NCBI RefSeq assembly: GCF_001570725.1
Contig: NZ_BCNV01000009.1
Coordinates: 62,001-126,000 of the forward strand
Reading direction: 5' to 3'
Length of the DNA: 64,000 nucleotides
Source: Paenibacillus amylolyticus
Lineage (GTDB): Bacteria > Bacillota > Bacilli > Paenibacillales > Paenibacillaceae
Below are positions 35,375 through 43,362 of this stretch, one piece after another. Both the position numbers and the translations under genes were made by a program. The notes below the pieces were generated by a model. That model was not told where the DNA came from, ran no database searches, and saw only the letters and a program-made list of their open reading frames with translations. Position 1 is the first letter of the stretch. The number at the start of each line of letters is the position of its first letter.

Positions 35375-37294
35375 CTATTCGTTGTTTCCGACCAGTATAT
35401 CAACAATGATGTCCAGCTGTTGCTCTACCGAAATGGGGTCACTGAGCAGAAACTCGTCAAAATCAATATTGTAGACCTTATTCGCTTTCCCTGCTGGCGA
35501 CTGCTCAATCAGTTTCTGTACATCCTTGAGTTTATCCTCCGCCCCGTCATTGACAGCAAGGAATAACCGGTCACCAATAAAGTCAGGAATCACCTCAGAA
35601 GAAATTTCCCACGTCTCACCTTTGATCACGTCTGTCTCTACCTTGGCGGTTGGCTTCAACCCGAGATACTTGTAGATGATATTGCCTCCCATATTGGTAT
35701 CCCCGTAAACAAAAAGTGCATCTGGACGCACGTTTAATATGGAGAACGTCTCATCGGAACCTACATAAGGGCTAATTTTCTCTTTGTACTCCGCGATTTT
35801 AGCCGTGAATTGCTCGTTCCATAGCCGTGCTTCCTCTTGTTTCCCAAGAATATCACCAAACATCTCCACATCTTTAATCGGGTCGTTGTACTGCTCGACA
35901 ACAATGGTTGGAGCGATCTGACTCAGTGCATCATACCCGCCTTCCACAGCCTCCGCAAATGCTGCCGTTGTAACAATCAGATCTGGCTCCAATGACAGAA
36001 TTTTCTCCGCATCTGGTGGAACACCCACATCTGAAATACCGGAAGTATCACTAATAAGTGGATTATCTAAAATAAATGTCGTTGTGCCAACTGGCTTCAC
36101 CCCAAGCGCCATCAACTCACCCAAGTGATAGAAGCTGACAATTCGCTGTGGATTCACAGGAATTTCGGTTTCGCCTTTCAGATGTTTATACATCCGCGTT
36201 TCCACAGCTGCGCTGTCTGTAGCTACAGTAGTTGTCGTATCTGATGAAGCTGGCTGGGAAGCCGCTGCTCCTGGAGTACTGCTTGTCTGGCATGCACTTA
36301 GAAGCAAGGATGTACATAATAACATCATCGCCCCAAAGGCCGGTCGTGAAAATCTAAACATGGATGTGTCCCCTTCCCTAATCCGTTGATAATAAGTCTC
36401 ATTCTCATTATGAGAACCGGAGTTAGGGGTTACAATAGACGATTCTAACCCGCGTAATGGATTATACTGAACCTGAATCTGTTGCCGATGTTCCGCACGA
36501 AACTGAAGTGGCGATAATCCGGTATGCTTTTTGAATAAGCGACTGAAATAATACACATCTGCATAACCTACGTTGCTCGCAATTTCCTGGATACGGGCCT
36601 CGGACTTTAGAAGGTACTGCTTTGATCTGTGAACGCGCACATGAATGAGATATTCAATGGGTCCTAGTCCAATCTGGTTTTTGAACAAACGGGATAAATA
36701 GCTGGCGCTGCAATGGTATCTCTTGGCTAGTTCCTCGGCTGTAATAGGCTCGCTATAGTGATCGTGAATATAGTGGATTGCCTCAGTGACGATGTTGGGT
36801 CTGCTGCTTTCCTTTTTGGCCGATGTCTGGATCTGTTGCCGCATGATTTCGTACACCAATGGAAGAAAGACCGATTGCGCCTGTAGCTTGTCTATAGGAT
36901 TGGGCTCTTGCCAAAGACGATTCATGGCTTCACACTTTTCCTGAACCGGGAGTACCGCATATGGAGCAAACCCATACGTCACCTGAAAGCTCTCCCGATC
37001 TTCCAGTGATTCACACTCCGCTGTATATAGAATTAGATAGCAGGCAAAGTCCTGACTCAGCGGCACAATACTCAGCTCAGCATCTGCTCCCCCATGTAAT
37101 ATGTAAGATGAACGGGTCTGGTAGACATTACCCGATATGCTCACCCTAGCCTCTCCATGAGTAGTGATTAAGAAAAAGTTGGTATGCGCCACATAGTGAT
37201 CAGGAACCGTTCCATGCTCCGCACGATAATGCCGAATATCCAGCAATCTAACGGCAGTTCGGCTCCACCGTTCGATATGAGCTTCCCAATCCAT
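35375..37294 (-). CDS. AraC regulator fused in frame to a siderophore-binding lipoprotein
   Basis: One uninterrupted 639-codon frame. Residues 1-290 are an AraC regulator (sensor domain, then a double helix-turn-helix ending GLSPLQFRAEH). Residues 312-639 are a complete iron-siderophore binding lipoprotein starting MFRFSRPAFG, with lipobox LLSAC (Cys335). The roughly 20-residue linker is encoded by DNA holding a sigma-A promoter, a Fur-box-like palindrome and a ribosome binding site. B. subtilis Btr also joins AraC and siderophore-binding domains, but as a cytoplasmic protein without a lipoprotein signal. It may be read as a fusion, as two proteins, or both. Confidence 0.85.
   Translation of the reverse strand: MDWEAHIERWSRTAVRLLDIRHYRAEHGTVPDHYVAHTNFFLITTHGEARVSISGNVYQTRSSYILHGGADAELSIVPLSQDFACYLILYTAECESLEDRESFQVTYGFAPYAVLPVQEKCEAMNRLWQEPNPIDKLQAQSVFLPLVYEIMRQQIQTSAKKESSRPNIVTEAIHYIHDHYSEPITAEELAKRYHCSASYLSRLFKNQIGLGPIEYLIHVRVHRSKQYLLKSEARIQEIASNVGYADVYYFSRLFKKHTGLSPLQFRAEHRQQIQVQYNPLRGLESSIVTPNSGSHNENETYYQRIREGDTSMFRFSRPAFGAMMLLCTSLLLSACQTSSTPGAAASQPASSDTTTTVATDSAAVETRMYKHLKGETEIPVNPQRIVSFYHLGELMALGVKPVGTTTFILDNPLISDTSGISDVGVPPDAEKILSLEPDLIVTTAAFAEAVEGGYDALSQIAPTIVVEQYNDPIKDVEMFGDILGKQEEARLWNEQFTAKIAEYKEKISPYVGSDETFSILNVRPDALFVYGDTNMGGNIIYKYLGLKPTAKVETDVIKGETWEISSEVIPDFIGDRLFLAVNDGAEDKLKDVQKLIEQSPAGKANKVYNIDFDEFLLSDPISVEQQLDIIVDILVGNNE
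36359..36435 (-). promoter_or_regulatory. Internal promoter, Fur-like box and RBS before the lipoprotein part
   Basis: Minus strand: TTGTAA (36430-36435), 17 bases, CATAAT (36407-36412). An overlapping Fur-type palindrome TGAGAAT-N7-ATTATCA occupies 36387-36407. GGGAAGGGG then precedes ATG (36359-36361) by about 8 bases. All parts lie inside the open frame. Confidence 0.7.
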
Positions 37295-37341
37295 ACGCGT
37301 TCCCCCTACTTCTTCGTTCTTAAAATATGCCTATTATATCA

Positions 37342-37380
37342 CAGACAAAAAGCCATCAACCCAGATGGGTTAACGGCTTA
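37342..37380 (-). terminator. Terminator of the mscS-like gene
   Basis: Minus strand AGCCGTTAACCC-ATCT-GGGTTGATGGCT followed by TTTTTG. Confidence 0.8.
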
Positions 37381-37396
37381 TGCATTGAAAAAAAAC

Positions 37397-38650
37397 CTAA
37401 TACTCTCGCGCAAATTGCTTATCCTCTTTCAGCTGCACAATATCATGCCCAGTTGGATTCTGGAATGCACGAAGTCCAAAGGTTTGTGCAACCGCAAAAA
37501 TATGGTCAAAGATATCCGCTTGCACATTCTCATACACACCCCAGTTAATATCGTTGCTGAATGCATAGATTTCCAGAGGCAGCCCGCGATCTTCCGGTGC
37601 TAATTGTCTCACAATCATCGTCATATCTTTGTTGATCTTCGGATGATTTCTCAAATACTGATGAATATATTCCCTGAACACACCCACATTGGTGAGCTGT
37701 CTTCCGTTCACATTGCTTTCCGTATTCACCTGGTGCTCCATGTTATATGCTTGAATTTCCTTCAATTTTGCGGAAACATAATCGCTCAAGTAGTGAATTT
37801 TCTCAAATTCCGCGACCATCTCTTCTGTACAAAAACGAATACTGCTGATATCGATATAGACACTTCGCTTAATCCGTCTGCCACCCGAGACCTGCATGCC
37901 TCTCCAGTTACGGAATGAGTCCGAAATGAGGGCGTAGCTTGGAATCATCGTAATCGTTTTATCAAAATTCATCACTTTCACTGTGTTCAATGTAATGTCG
38001 ATGACATCACCGTCTGCATTATATTTGGGCATTTCAATCCAGTCACCGACCCGCACCATGTCATTCGAAGATAGTTGAACGCCGGCTACCAGACCCAATA
38101 TGGAATCCTTGAAAACCAGCATCAGTACAGCCGATAACGCACCAAGTCCACTCAGGATAATAAGCGGATTTTGTCCAATCAGGCTGGAGATGACGATAAT
38201 TCCACCAATGATGAACAAGACGATCTTGGCTACTTGAATGTAACTCTTGATTGGCCGAATCTTTGACACTTCATAGGAACGATAGATATCATCGAAGACA
38301 TTCAGCAGTGCGTTGAGCACCGTAATCATGATAACGATCATGTATGTCATCGCAGCCTTTTCAATCAAGGCCTGGTAGGACGGAAAAATATAAGCCGAAT
38401 AATAGATGATAATCGCCGGCACGAGATGCGACAACTTATGGAATAATTTTTTCTCCACAATGATGTTTCCCCACTTGTACCGATTGTTGTTAACGATATG
38501 GTTGATCGTCTTCAGCACAATCTTTTTGGCTATGAAATTCGCAACCACCGAGATCACCGCTATAAAAATAACCATAATTATATTCGAAAGATATCCAATG
38601 GATGGCTCACTCATGCCCATTCCCTCTAGTTGATTTCTGATAAAGTCCAT
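37397..38650 (-). CDS. MscS-family mechanosensitive channel
   Basis: This 417-residue protein has about five N-terminal hydrophobic segments, then the pore helix and conserved beta-domain (GLGALSAVLMLVFKDSILGLVAGVQLSSNDMVRVGDWIEMP, around residues 175-215). A C-terminal cytoplasmic domain follows. It resembles the YbdG/YnaI-type small-conductance channels, which protect against osmotic downshock. The start is ATG at 38650 after GGAGGAAACA. It is probably monocistronic. Confidence 0.92.
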   Translation of the reverse strand: MDFIRNQLEGMGMSEPSIGYLSNIIMVIFIAVISVVANFIAKKIVLKTINHIVNNNRYKWGNIIVEKKLFHKLSHLVPAIIIYYSAYIFPSYQALIEKAAMTYMIVIMITVLNALLNVFDDIYRSYEVSKIRPIKSYIQVAKIVLFIIGGIIVISSLIGQNPLIILSGLGALSAVLMLVFKDSILGLVAGVQLSSNDMVRVGDWIEMPKYNADGDVIDITLNTVKVMNFDKTITMIPSYALISDSFRNWRGMQVSGGRRIKRSVYIDISSIRFCTEEMVAEFEKIHYLSDYVSAKLKEIQAYNMEHQVNTESNVNGRQLTNVGVFREYIHQYLRNHPKINKDMTMIVRQLAPEDRGLPLEIYAFSNDINWGVYENVQADIFDHIFAVAQTFGLRAFQNPTGHDIVQLKEDKQFAREY

Positions 38651-38755
38651 TGTTTCCTCCTAACGCAGTCTAGTTTAGCCTATTATTATAAAGTAGATTA
38701 AGGTGGTAAGCAAAGTTTGTGCTTCCGCTCCGTTCTTCATTTGCATTATATATAT

Positions 38756-38791
38756 TAAAAAAAGACCCTTTCATTCAAAGAATGATGGGCC
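38756..38791 (-). terminator. Terminator of the deacetylase gene
   Basis: Minus strand CCC.ATCATTC-TTT-GAATGA..GGG stem followed by TTTTTTT. Confidence 0.8.
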
Positions 38792-38798
38792 CACTTGA

Positions 38799-39440
38799 TT
38801 ATGTCGTCTTTTCATCATGCTCACGAGAAATGTCCAGCAACTCACTTACTGTCACCAAACGGTACCCATCCGCGACCAGCTCATCCACCAACACACGAAC
38901 CGCCTCCACCGTCTGGGAACGATCCCCGTATCCGTCATGGAATATGAGCACGCTGCCGGGTTTCACCGCAGACCGGGTATGCTCCAGAATGTGCTCAACG
39001 CCGGGATTATCCCAATCTCTCGCATCACCGTTGACCGCACTAATCGTGCGATATCCGCTCTCCGCCGCCAGAGACAGTATATCATCATTTACTCCAAAAT
39101 AGGGCGGTCGGAAGCTGCGGGCAGTTTGCCCCGTGACTTCTTGGACAAGATTTTCTGCGCGTTGCAGCTCCTCCCTGGCTTCCTCCAGCGTCAACTTGGT
39201 CAGGTTCGGATGCGTGTACGTATGGTTGGCGATCTCATGCCCTTCCCGGTGCACCTCTGCCGCAATCTCCGGGTGAGCCTCCATCTCTTGGCCAATCATG
39301 AAAAACGTCGCCCGCCCACCGACAGCGCGGAAAATCTCAAGCATTTGAGGTGTATACACCGGATGCGGCCCATCATCAAACGTGAACGCCACAACGTTTT
39401 CCCGAACAGACTCCTGCTCTACCATCGCGATATTGACCAT
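38799..39440 (-). CDS. Polysaccharide deacetylase (NodB domain)
   Basis: This 213-residue carbohydrate esterase family 4 protein has the catalytic FTFDDGPHP (Asp22/Asp23) and the metal ligands His73 and His77 in ANHTYTH. FRPPYFG and the C-terminal LIFHDGYG also match the NodB pattern. No signal peptide or membrane anchor is visible, unlike most peptidoglycan or chitin deacetylases, so a cytoplasmic or non-classical role is possible. The start is ATG at 39440, with GAGAGGGGTC upstream. It is the last intact chromosomal gene before the ssrA island. Confidence 0.88.
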   Translation of the reverse strand: MVNIAMVEQESVRENVVAFTFDDGPHPVYTPQMLEIFRAVGGRATFFMIGQEMEAHPEIAAEVHREGHEIANHTYTHPNLTKLTLEEAREELQRAENLVQEVTGQTARSFRPPYFGVNDDILSLAAESGYRTISAVNGDARDWDNPGVEHILEHTRSAVKPGSVLIFHDGYGDRSQTVEAVRVLVDELVADGYRLVTVSELLDISREHDEKTT

Positions 39441-39733
39441 AAGTAATGACCCCTCTCTGCAACTGACTGGCTACATCCCCCTTATTATTCCATGTCTATA
39501 CGCCGCGGTCTAGTCAAGAGATCACAACTTCACCTGCTCTCTACTCTAACCTTTGATCGCACCTGCGATCATGCTCTTCTGTCTGGAGGCATACTTATTA
39601 AAATTTGCAATGAGTCACATAAACAAGCCACTCAGTCACTACTGTTTTTTCGAGTATTCCTCAAACTAACTCCCCCTGTATCTCTTACTATTCAAAACGG
39701 CACCTGTCCAAAAGTTTAGTAGATGTAGAATTT

Positions 39734-40018
39734 CAGAACGAGAACATTCTAAATGCAGTAGCTAGTGGTTTAATAAACCTATCATTCTTGAAATTCAGGG
39801 GCATTAGAGCAGCAAAAGGTTGAACTGGAAACGAAGTTGTTAGAAGCCCATTAGGTAAAAGAAAAAGCAGTCATTACAGAAGAATATCTGCAACAACTGC
39901 TTTCTGACTTAAGGACCACATCTCCAGACGTAATATTCTTGAAATCAAGAAGTTGATTGGTAATTACGAAGAAAAGGTACTCCTATACAAGGAAAATATG
40001 GAGTCACGTCATCTTTAA
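39734..40018 (+). pseudogene. Relic of a large serine recombinase (C-terminal coiled-coil end)
   Basis: Across shifting frames the plus strand encodes QNENILNAVASGLIN, then LEQQKVELETKLLEAH, KEKAVITEEYLQQLLSDLR and finally IKKLIGNYEEKVLLYKENME before a stop. This order is typical of the coiled-coil and C-terminal end of large serine recombinases. Stops and at least two frame changes show decay, and no catalytic domain is left. It lies 19 bases outside the ssrA fragment. The rest of the 39441-39733 gap shows nothing recognisable. Confidence 0.55.
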
Positions 40019-40036
40019 GCTACAAGTTGTGGATTT

Positions 40037-40124
40037 GAGGCGAGGGAAGTCGAACCCCTTTCCGAAGATAACGACACATAAGCTTCTACGGGTGTAGTCA
40101 CCATTTTGATGTCACCCAAGTATC
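40037..40124 (-). repeat. Degenerate copy of the tmRNA 3' end (attachment-site-like)
   Basis: These 88 bases match the 3' end of ssrA at 42414-42501 with five mismatches, covering the T-arm, the acceptor 3' strand and adjoining pseudoknot sequence. Similarity ends inside the acceptor stem on one side and after GTATC on the other. This is what integration into ssrA leaves behind. The zeta-like gene ends inside this repeat. Confidence 0.85.
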
Positions 40125-40695
40125 AGTAACCCACAAGAACAGGATTAGCCCAAGCAGGTATGGACTCAACACAATAGATCAATTTACTCTGTATGATTTC
40201 TGCAACAATTAAAGGCTCGTATGTATTATCAATGATGATAACCTGATCTGCGATGGCTAGAGCCGGTTTAAGGTTCTTCAATGACTGGCCATATCGATAA
40301 CGAATGTCTTCTTCTGCAATCCAATGTCCACCTTGTTCAACACGAGAGGCTACACGATCTATATGCATTTGAACATCCTCAAGACCGATATAATAAACGA
40401 CAATTTCATAATTGTTTTCTTTTGCTATTTCCATATGTTTTAAAACAAATGATCCGGACAATGTCGTTTCAATAGCGAAGTTTACACCACTTTTAATGAG
40501 TGATCGGATTCTTTTTACAGCTTCCCTGCCAGCAGACAGGTCAGCACTGCGTGGATTCTCTGGCTTCAACTCTCTTGCAATTTGATCTGGATCAACAAGT
40601 TCACCAAGCCACTCTCTCATTTGCATGCTGAGTGTACTTTTCCCTGCTCCATTTGTACCCGCAAACACAGTCATGACTGGTCTGATTTCACTCAT
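40123..40695 (-). CDS. Zeta-toxin-like P-loop kinase
   Basis: This 190-residue protein starts MSEIRPVMTVFAGTNGAGKST, with Walker A GTNGAGKST at residues 13-21. DPDQIARELKPENPRSADLSAGREAV and FAIETTLSG match the zeta-toxin/UDP-GlcNAc-kinase-like ATPase family. The start is ATG at 40695, after AGGAGTTTAAATATC. It overlaps the stop of the small upstream gene, so translation is coupled. Zeta toxins phosphorylate UDP-sugars; activity here is inferred. The last codons lie in the ssrA-derived repeat, so the C-terminus (about 190 residues) may be altered by the integration. Confidence 0.8.
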   Translation of the reverse strand: MSEIRPVMTVFAGTNGAGKSTLSMQMREWLGELVDPDQIARELKPENPRSADLSAGREAVKRIRSLIKSGVNFAIETTLSGSFVLKHMEIAKENNYEIVVYYIGLEDVQMHIDRVASRVEQGGHWIAEEDIRYRYGQSLKNLKPALAIADQVIIIDNTYEPLIVAEIIQSKLIYCVESIPAWANPVLVGY

Positions 40696-40885
40696 GATAT
40701 TTAAACTCCTGCCGTTTTCCAGTAGCATCAAATGTAATTTCGAATTTATTACCGGCAGCATCCTCACGAACGCGTTTGTTGTTCTTTATATAATAAATAG
40801 AGGCACCTGATTCTTTAGCTTGTTTCCGTGCATGTTGATTTGCTTTTTTTAAAATTTCTTGGAGCTGTTCTCGATTTTCAACCAT
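40688..40885 (-). CDS. Small partner (putative antitoxin) of the zeta-like protein
   Basis: This is a 65-residue basic protein, MVENREQLQEILKKANQHARK.., with a helical N-terminal half. The C-terminal half (KFEITFDATGKRQEFKYHE) is likely beta. It overlaps the downstream kinase gene by eight bases (ATGAGTGA) and has GGGGGACCCAAG before its ATG. It is not the classical epsilon or PezA antitoxin. Position and coupling make it the likely antitoxin or modulator, but that is inference. Confidence 0.65.
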   Translation of the reverse strand: MVENREQLQEILKKANQHARKQAKESGASIYYIKNNKRVREDAAGNKFEITFDATGKRQEFKYHE

Positions 40886-40910
40886 CTTGGGTCCCCCAAT
40901 CTAAATTTTT

Positions 40911-40928
40911 GTTTATTATATCATAAAC
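40911..40928. promoter_or_regulatory. Palindrome over the -10 of the toxin-like pair
   Basis: GTTTAT-N6-ATAAAC spans a TATAAT -10 on the minus strand, 26 bases upstream of the small gene. This is the usual layout of toxin-antitoxin autoregulation. A weak -35 (TTGGTG) lies 16 bases further up. Confidence 0.45.
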
Positions 40929-40929
40929 A

Positions 40930-40964
40930 GAAAAACCACCAACCAGAACACTGGTTAGTGGTGG
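40930..40964 (-). terminator. Terminator upstream of the toxin-like pair
   Basis: Minus strand CCAC.AACCAG/CTGGTTGGTGG stem followed by TTTTT. It ends the transcript of the small frame at 40982-41098. Confidence 0.7.
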
Positions 40965-40981
40965 ATAGAAGCTGTAGCAAA

Positions 40982-41098
40982 CTATTGCGGTATAACTTCC
41001 TCCCACTGACCATTGGTGGTTTCTTTGTAGATATGAAGGTTTCCATCATATTTTCCCTCAATAAAGTTAGAACCCGCTTCTTTCAAGTACGGATCCAA
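40982..41098 (-). CDS. Possible 38-residue protein or remnant
   Basis: A TTG start at 41098 has AAGGAG eight bases upstream. The frame reads MDPYLKEAGSNFIEGKYDGN.. and ends EEVIPQ. It may be the C-terminal end of a decayed larger gene, since broken frames continue upstream (41110-41240: VDLDSETGK, then GKSQRGDTTTADPRSENFN in another frame). A terminator follows. The family is not recognised. Confidence 0.35.
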   Translation of the reverse strand: MDPYLKEAGSNFIEGKYDGNLHIYKETTNGQWEEVIPQ

Positions 41099-41109
41099 AA
41101 TAACTACTC

Positions 41110-41240
41110 CTTCACTCAGTTAAAATTCTCACTGCGTGGATCAGCTGTCGTTGTATCACCCCGTTGCGATTTACCGTTGATACTTACACTTGCCTGTCTC
41201 ACTATCCAGGTCAACAGATTTCCAGTAGAAATACCCCTTT
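41110..41240 (-). pseudogene. Broken coding remnant upstream of the 38-residue frame
   Basis: Minus-strand frames read YFYWKSVDLDSETGKCKYQR then stop, and in another frame VSINGKSQRGDTTTADPRSEN then stop. This looks like one protein interrupted by a frameshift. No start codon or ribosome binding site is visible. Confidence 0.3.
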
Positions 41241-41300
41241 CAGTTCTGAATCTAAAAGGGGTGGGACTAACCATCATCTAATACTCTAATATGGAAGACT

Positions 41301-41603
41301 TTATGCCATGAAGCTTAAAATATCGTCTTCTTGTTTCGTATCAACAGCGATTTTATTACGCTGCATTTTTTTGCAAGATGTACATTCATGTACAATTTGA
41401 TATCCTTTTTTACTAGAATATTCGAGTTGAATGGGCTTCATTAATCCTTTACAACTACTTAAACGATCGCCTGGTCTATTGTCTAGGTGCTTAGAAAATA
41501 AGCAAATTGGACAATGATTTCTAAAGCTTCCGTTTGTTAATGGTTCAACATATGCATGACAGTTTTCACAACGGAAACTTGTATTTTCAGTTTTTCTACT
41601 CAA
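41301..41603 (-). CDS. RNHCP-domain zinc-ribbon protein
   Basis: This 100-residue protein has a TTG start at 41603 placed by GGAGGAAGATACG; the product then begins with SRKTENTSF, typical of the family. The signature is present: CENCHAYV, then RNHCPICLFSKHLDNRPGDRLSSCKGLM, and a second CTSCKK pair. Four Cys pairs suggest zinc binding. The RNHCP family (PF12647) has no known function. It is the only other intact gene in the island. Confidence 0.8.
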   Translation of the reverse strand: MSRKTENTSFRCENCHAYVEPLTNGSFRNHCPICLFSKHLDNRPGDRLSSCKGLMKPIQLEYSSKKGYQIVHECTSCKKMQRNKIAVDTKQEDDILSFMA

Positions 41604-41984
41604 CGTATCTTCCTCCAAGATGAATTATTTCATCTGAAGAAAGGGTTCCGTTTAGTTTTCCTATCACAAGATAGTTTCAGGCTTTTAAAGGGAAGTGACA
41701 CATTCACCGTCTTGTTTTGCAAAACGATTACTTCTAGTTCCTACTTCACAAAAGCATCTTTCATCTTTTGATCCGGACCACGATTGATTTTCAAGTTTTG
41801 TATCAACCACTGTAAGACGGACTTACTCCACCTTCCACTAGTAAGTGTTCACCTCTAATCACTGACAAAGGCATTCGTCCCCTAAAAGAACACGTTGGCT
41901 TTTATCCAGTAAGTGCATATAATTAGACTCCATTTCTTTGAGATAATAGTTAGTCCCATATATAATTATAACAAAATATATTCT

Positions 41985-42115
41985 TAGTGAATATTTAAAC
42001 AGACTATAAGCCATCACATCAACCGCACCATTCTTGTCCAAATCCACGACCGTTTCAACATTAATTAGCCTACTTTATCTCCTACAATCACAGCGGTATC
42101 CTTAACAGGATACTA
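41985..42115 (-). pseudogene. Possible dockerin-like relic
   Basis: The minus strand encodes AVIVGDKVG in one frame, then NVETVVDLDKNGAVDVMAYSLFK in another. DLDKNGAVDVMAYSLFK resembles one calcium-binding repeat of a type I dockerin, found at the end of secreted glycanases. There is no start, only one repeat, and a frameshift. The rest of 41619-42370 has no recognisable gene. Confidence 0.3.
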
Positions 42116-42370
42116 TGAAACTTCAAAAATCGTTTTTTTCTGCTAGCTAGGTGATACGCTATCTCCTCTATGCCTGAGGTCAACAGAAGAAAATAATAAG
42201 CTGAACTAAGTAAAAGCCAGTTGCGGGGGCAACCTAAGGTGACATCAAAACTGCTAATTACAGAGGGTACCGCCATGTACATCATCAGAGATATATCGTA
42301 ATTGACGTCAGAGAACCCCGAAGCCCTAGAGCCAAAGCGCTTTACCCTACCACCACATATCCAAACATGC

Positions 42371-42398
42371 AAAAACAGCCACCGAATGGTGGCTGTCA
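42371..42398 (-). terminator. Terminator of ssrA
   Basis: Minus strand ACAGCCACC-ATTC-GGTGGCTGT followed by TTTTTG, 14 bases after the tmRNA 3' end. Confidence 0.85.
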
Positions 42399-42411
42399 CT
42401 GATACTACTAA

Positions 42412-42773
42412 TGGAGGCGAGGGGAGTCGAACCCCTGTCCGAAGATAACGACACATAAGCTTCTACGGGTGTAGTCACAGTTTTGATGTCACCCGAGTAT
42501 CGCCCCGTAACCGGCTATACGTTGGGTCAGCCTGATTGTCTTCTTCAGCACACCCCAGGCGGAGATGTGACAGCGTATCCCACTACTTGTTAGCCCCTAA
42601 TCCTGTCACATGGGCGATGCAGGTTAGAAGCACGCACACAGTTTCTTAGGCTGCGAAAGCGTAGTTTGTTTGTTGTTTGCCGTTTAATAGGCTTTAGCGT
42701 TGATGAAGCGGACGCGTCCCCACTACCCGCTACCCATGCTCGAACTATCCCCGTCGAATCCATAAACGCCCCC
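42412..42773 (-). ncRNA. ssrA: tmRNA
   Basis: The 5' end GGGGGCG pairs with CGCCTCC at the 3' end to form the seven-pair acceptor stem, and the T-arm GGGGTTCGACTCCCC is intact. The tag reading frame (42646-42681) encodes GKQQTNYAFAA followed by TAA, with the hydrophobic AA end expected for ClpP-directed degradation. The 3' CCA is not encoded. SmpB, its protein partner, is encoded just upstream on the same strand. The 3' half is the source of the duplicated fragment at 40037. Confidence 0.95.
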
Positions 42774-43231
42774 TCAATGAAGAAGGGCTCCAGGATTAAT
42801 CCGTGAATACGGAGCAAAGGTGCTGCACATCTTTTTCCTCCAAGGTAAAAAGATGCTTCTTTCAAACTCGGCATTCCTGTCTGCTACATGAATAATCATA
42901 ACACAGGACACATCACCGAAATAGTACAGATTGCTGGAAGACATTCCAGCAGGCTGAGCATGTGTGCAAGGTTATCCAGTACAACAGGCTCAATCGTCTA
43001 CATATTATACCGCGTCACCAATCGGAAGTAAAGTTTACCCAGATCCGATCACGAACAACTGTACCTAAGTATCTTACCCACTACCCTGACAAACTACGCA
43101 ACAGCTGATAATTTAGATTCCTCACCGCACTTAGCTTCATGCTCCTAGCAATTTACTTAGTAACACATCAATAAAAAACCAGTTCAAATTCACACTTCAG
43201 CAACACACATCAAATTACCTTCCCAAATACA

Positions 43232-43279
43232 AATAAAAAAGCCTCAGGCTTGCCCGTTACAGGACAAACCTTGAGACTC
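43232..43279 (-). terminator. Terminator of smpB
   Basis: Minus strand AGTCTCAAGGTTTGTCC / GGGCAAGCCTGAGGCT stem followed by TTTTTTATTTG. The rest of the 42774-43362 gap should hold the ssrA promoter, but no confident -35/-10 pair is visible. Confidence 0.75.
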
Positions 43280-43362
43280 CTTAACTCGTACATCAATCTT
43301 CCTAGCTCCATACGAGAACTATCTTACACCTAAGATGCAGCTTTCCACGCCCAACAATCCAC

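Larger units (their letters stand above)
40037..42411. mobile_element. Remnant integrative island in ssrA
   Basis: The segment is bounded by the ssrA 3' fragment and the intact ssrA. It holds a toxin-like pair, an RNHCP gene and several decayed coding fragments, with no intact integrase. Gene density and composition differ from the flanks (more AT-rich, broken frames). The 3' CCA of tmRNA is not encoded at the junction. Confidence 0.7.

Noticed and set aside
39492..39719. A 75-codon plus-strand frame after the deacetylase
   Set aside because: No ribosome binding site, no domain, and it lies in the decayed region.
42088..42456. A 122-codon minus-strand frame beside ssrA
   Set aside because: It covers the ssrA terminator and 3' end, and the composition is not protein-like.
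42590..42874. A 94-codon frame over ssrA
   Set aside because: It overlaps the tmRNA, which explains the sequence; no ribosome binding site is present.
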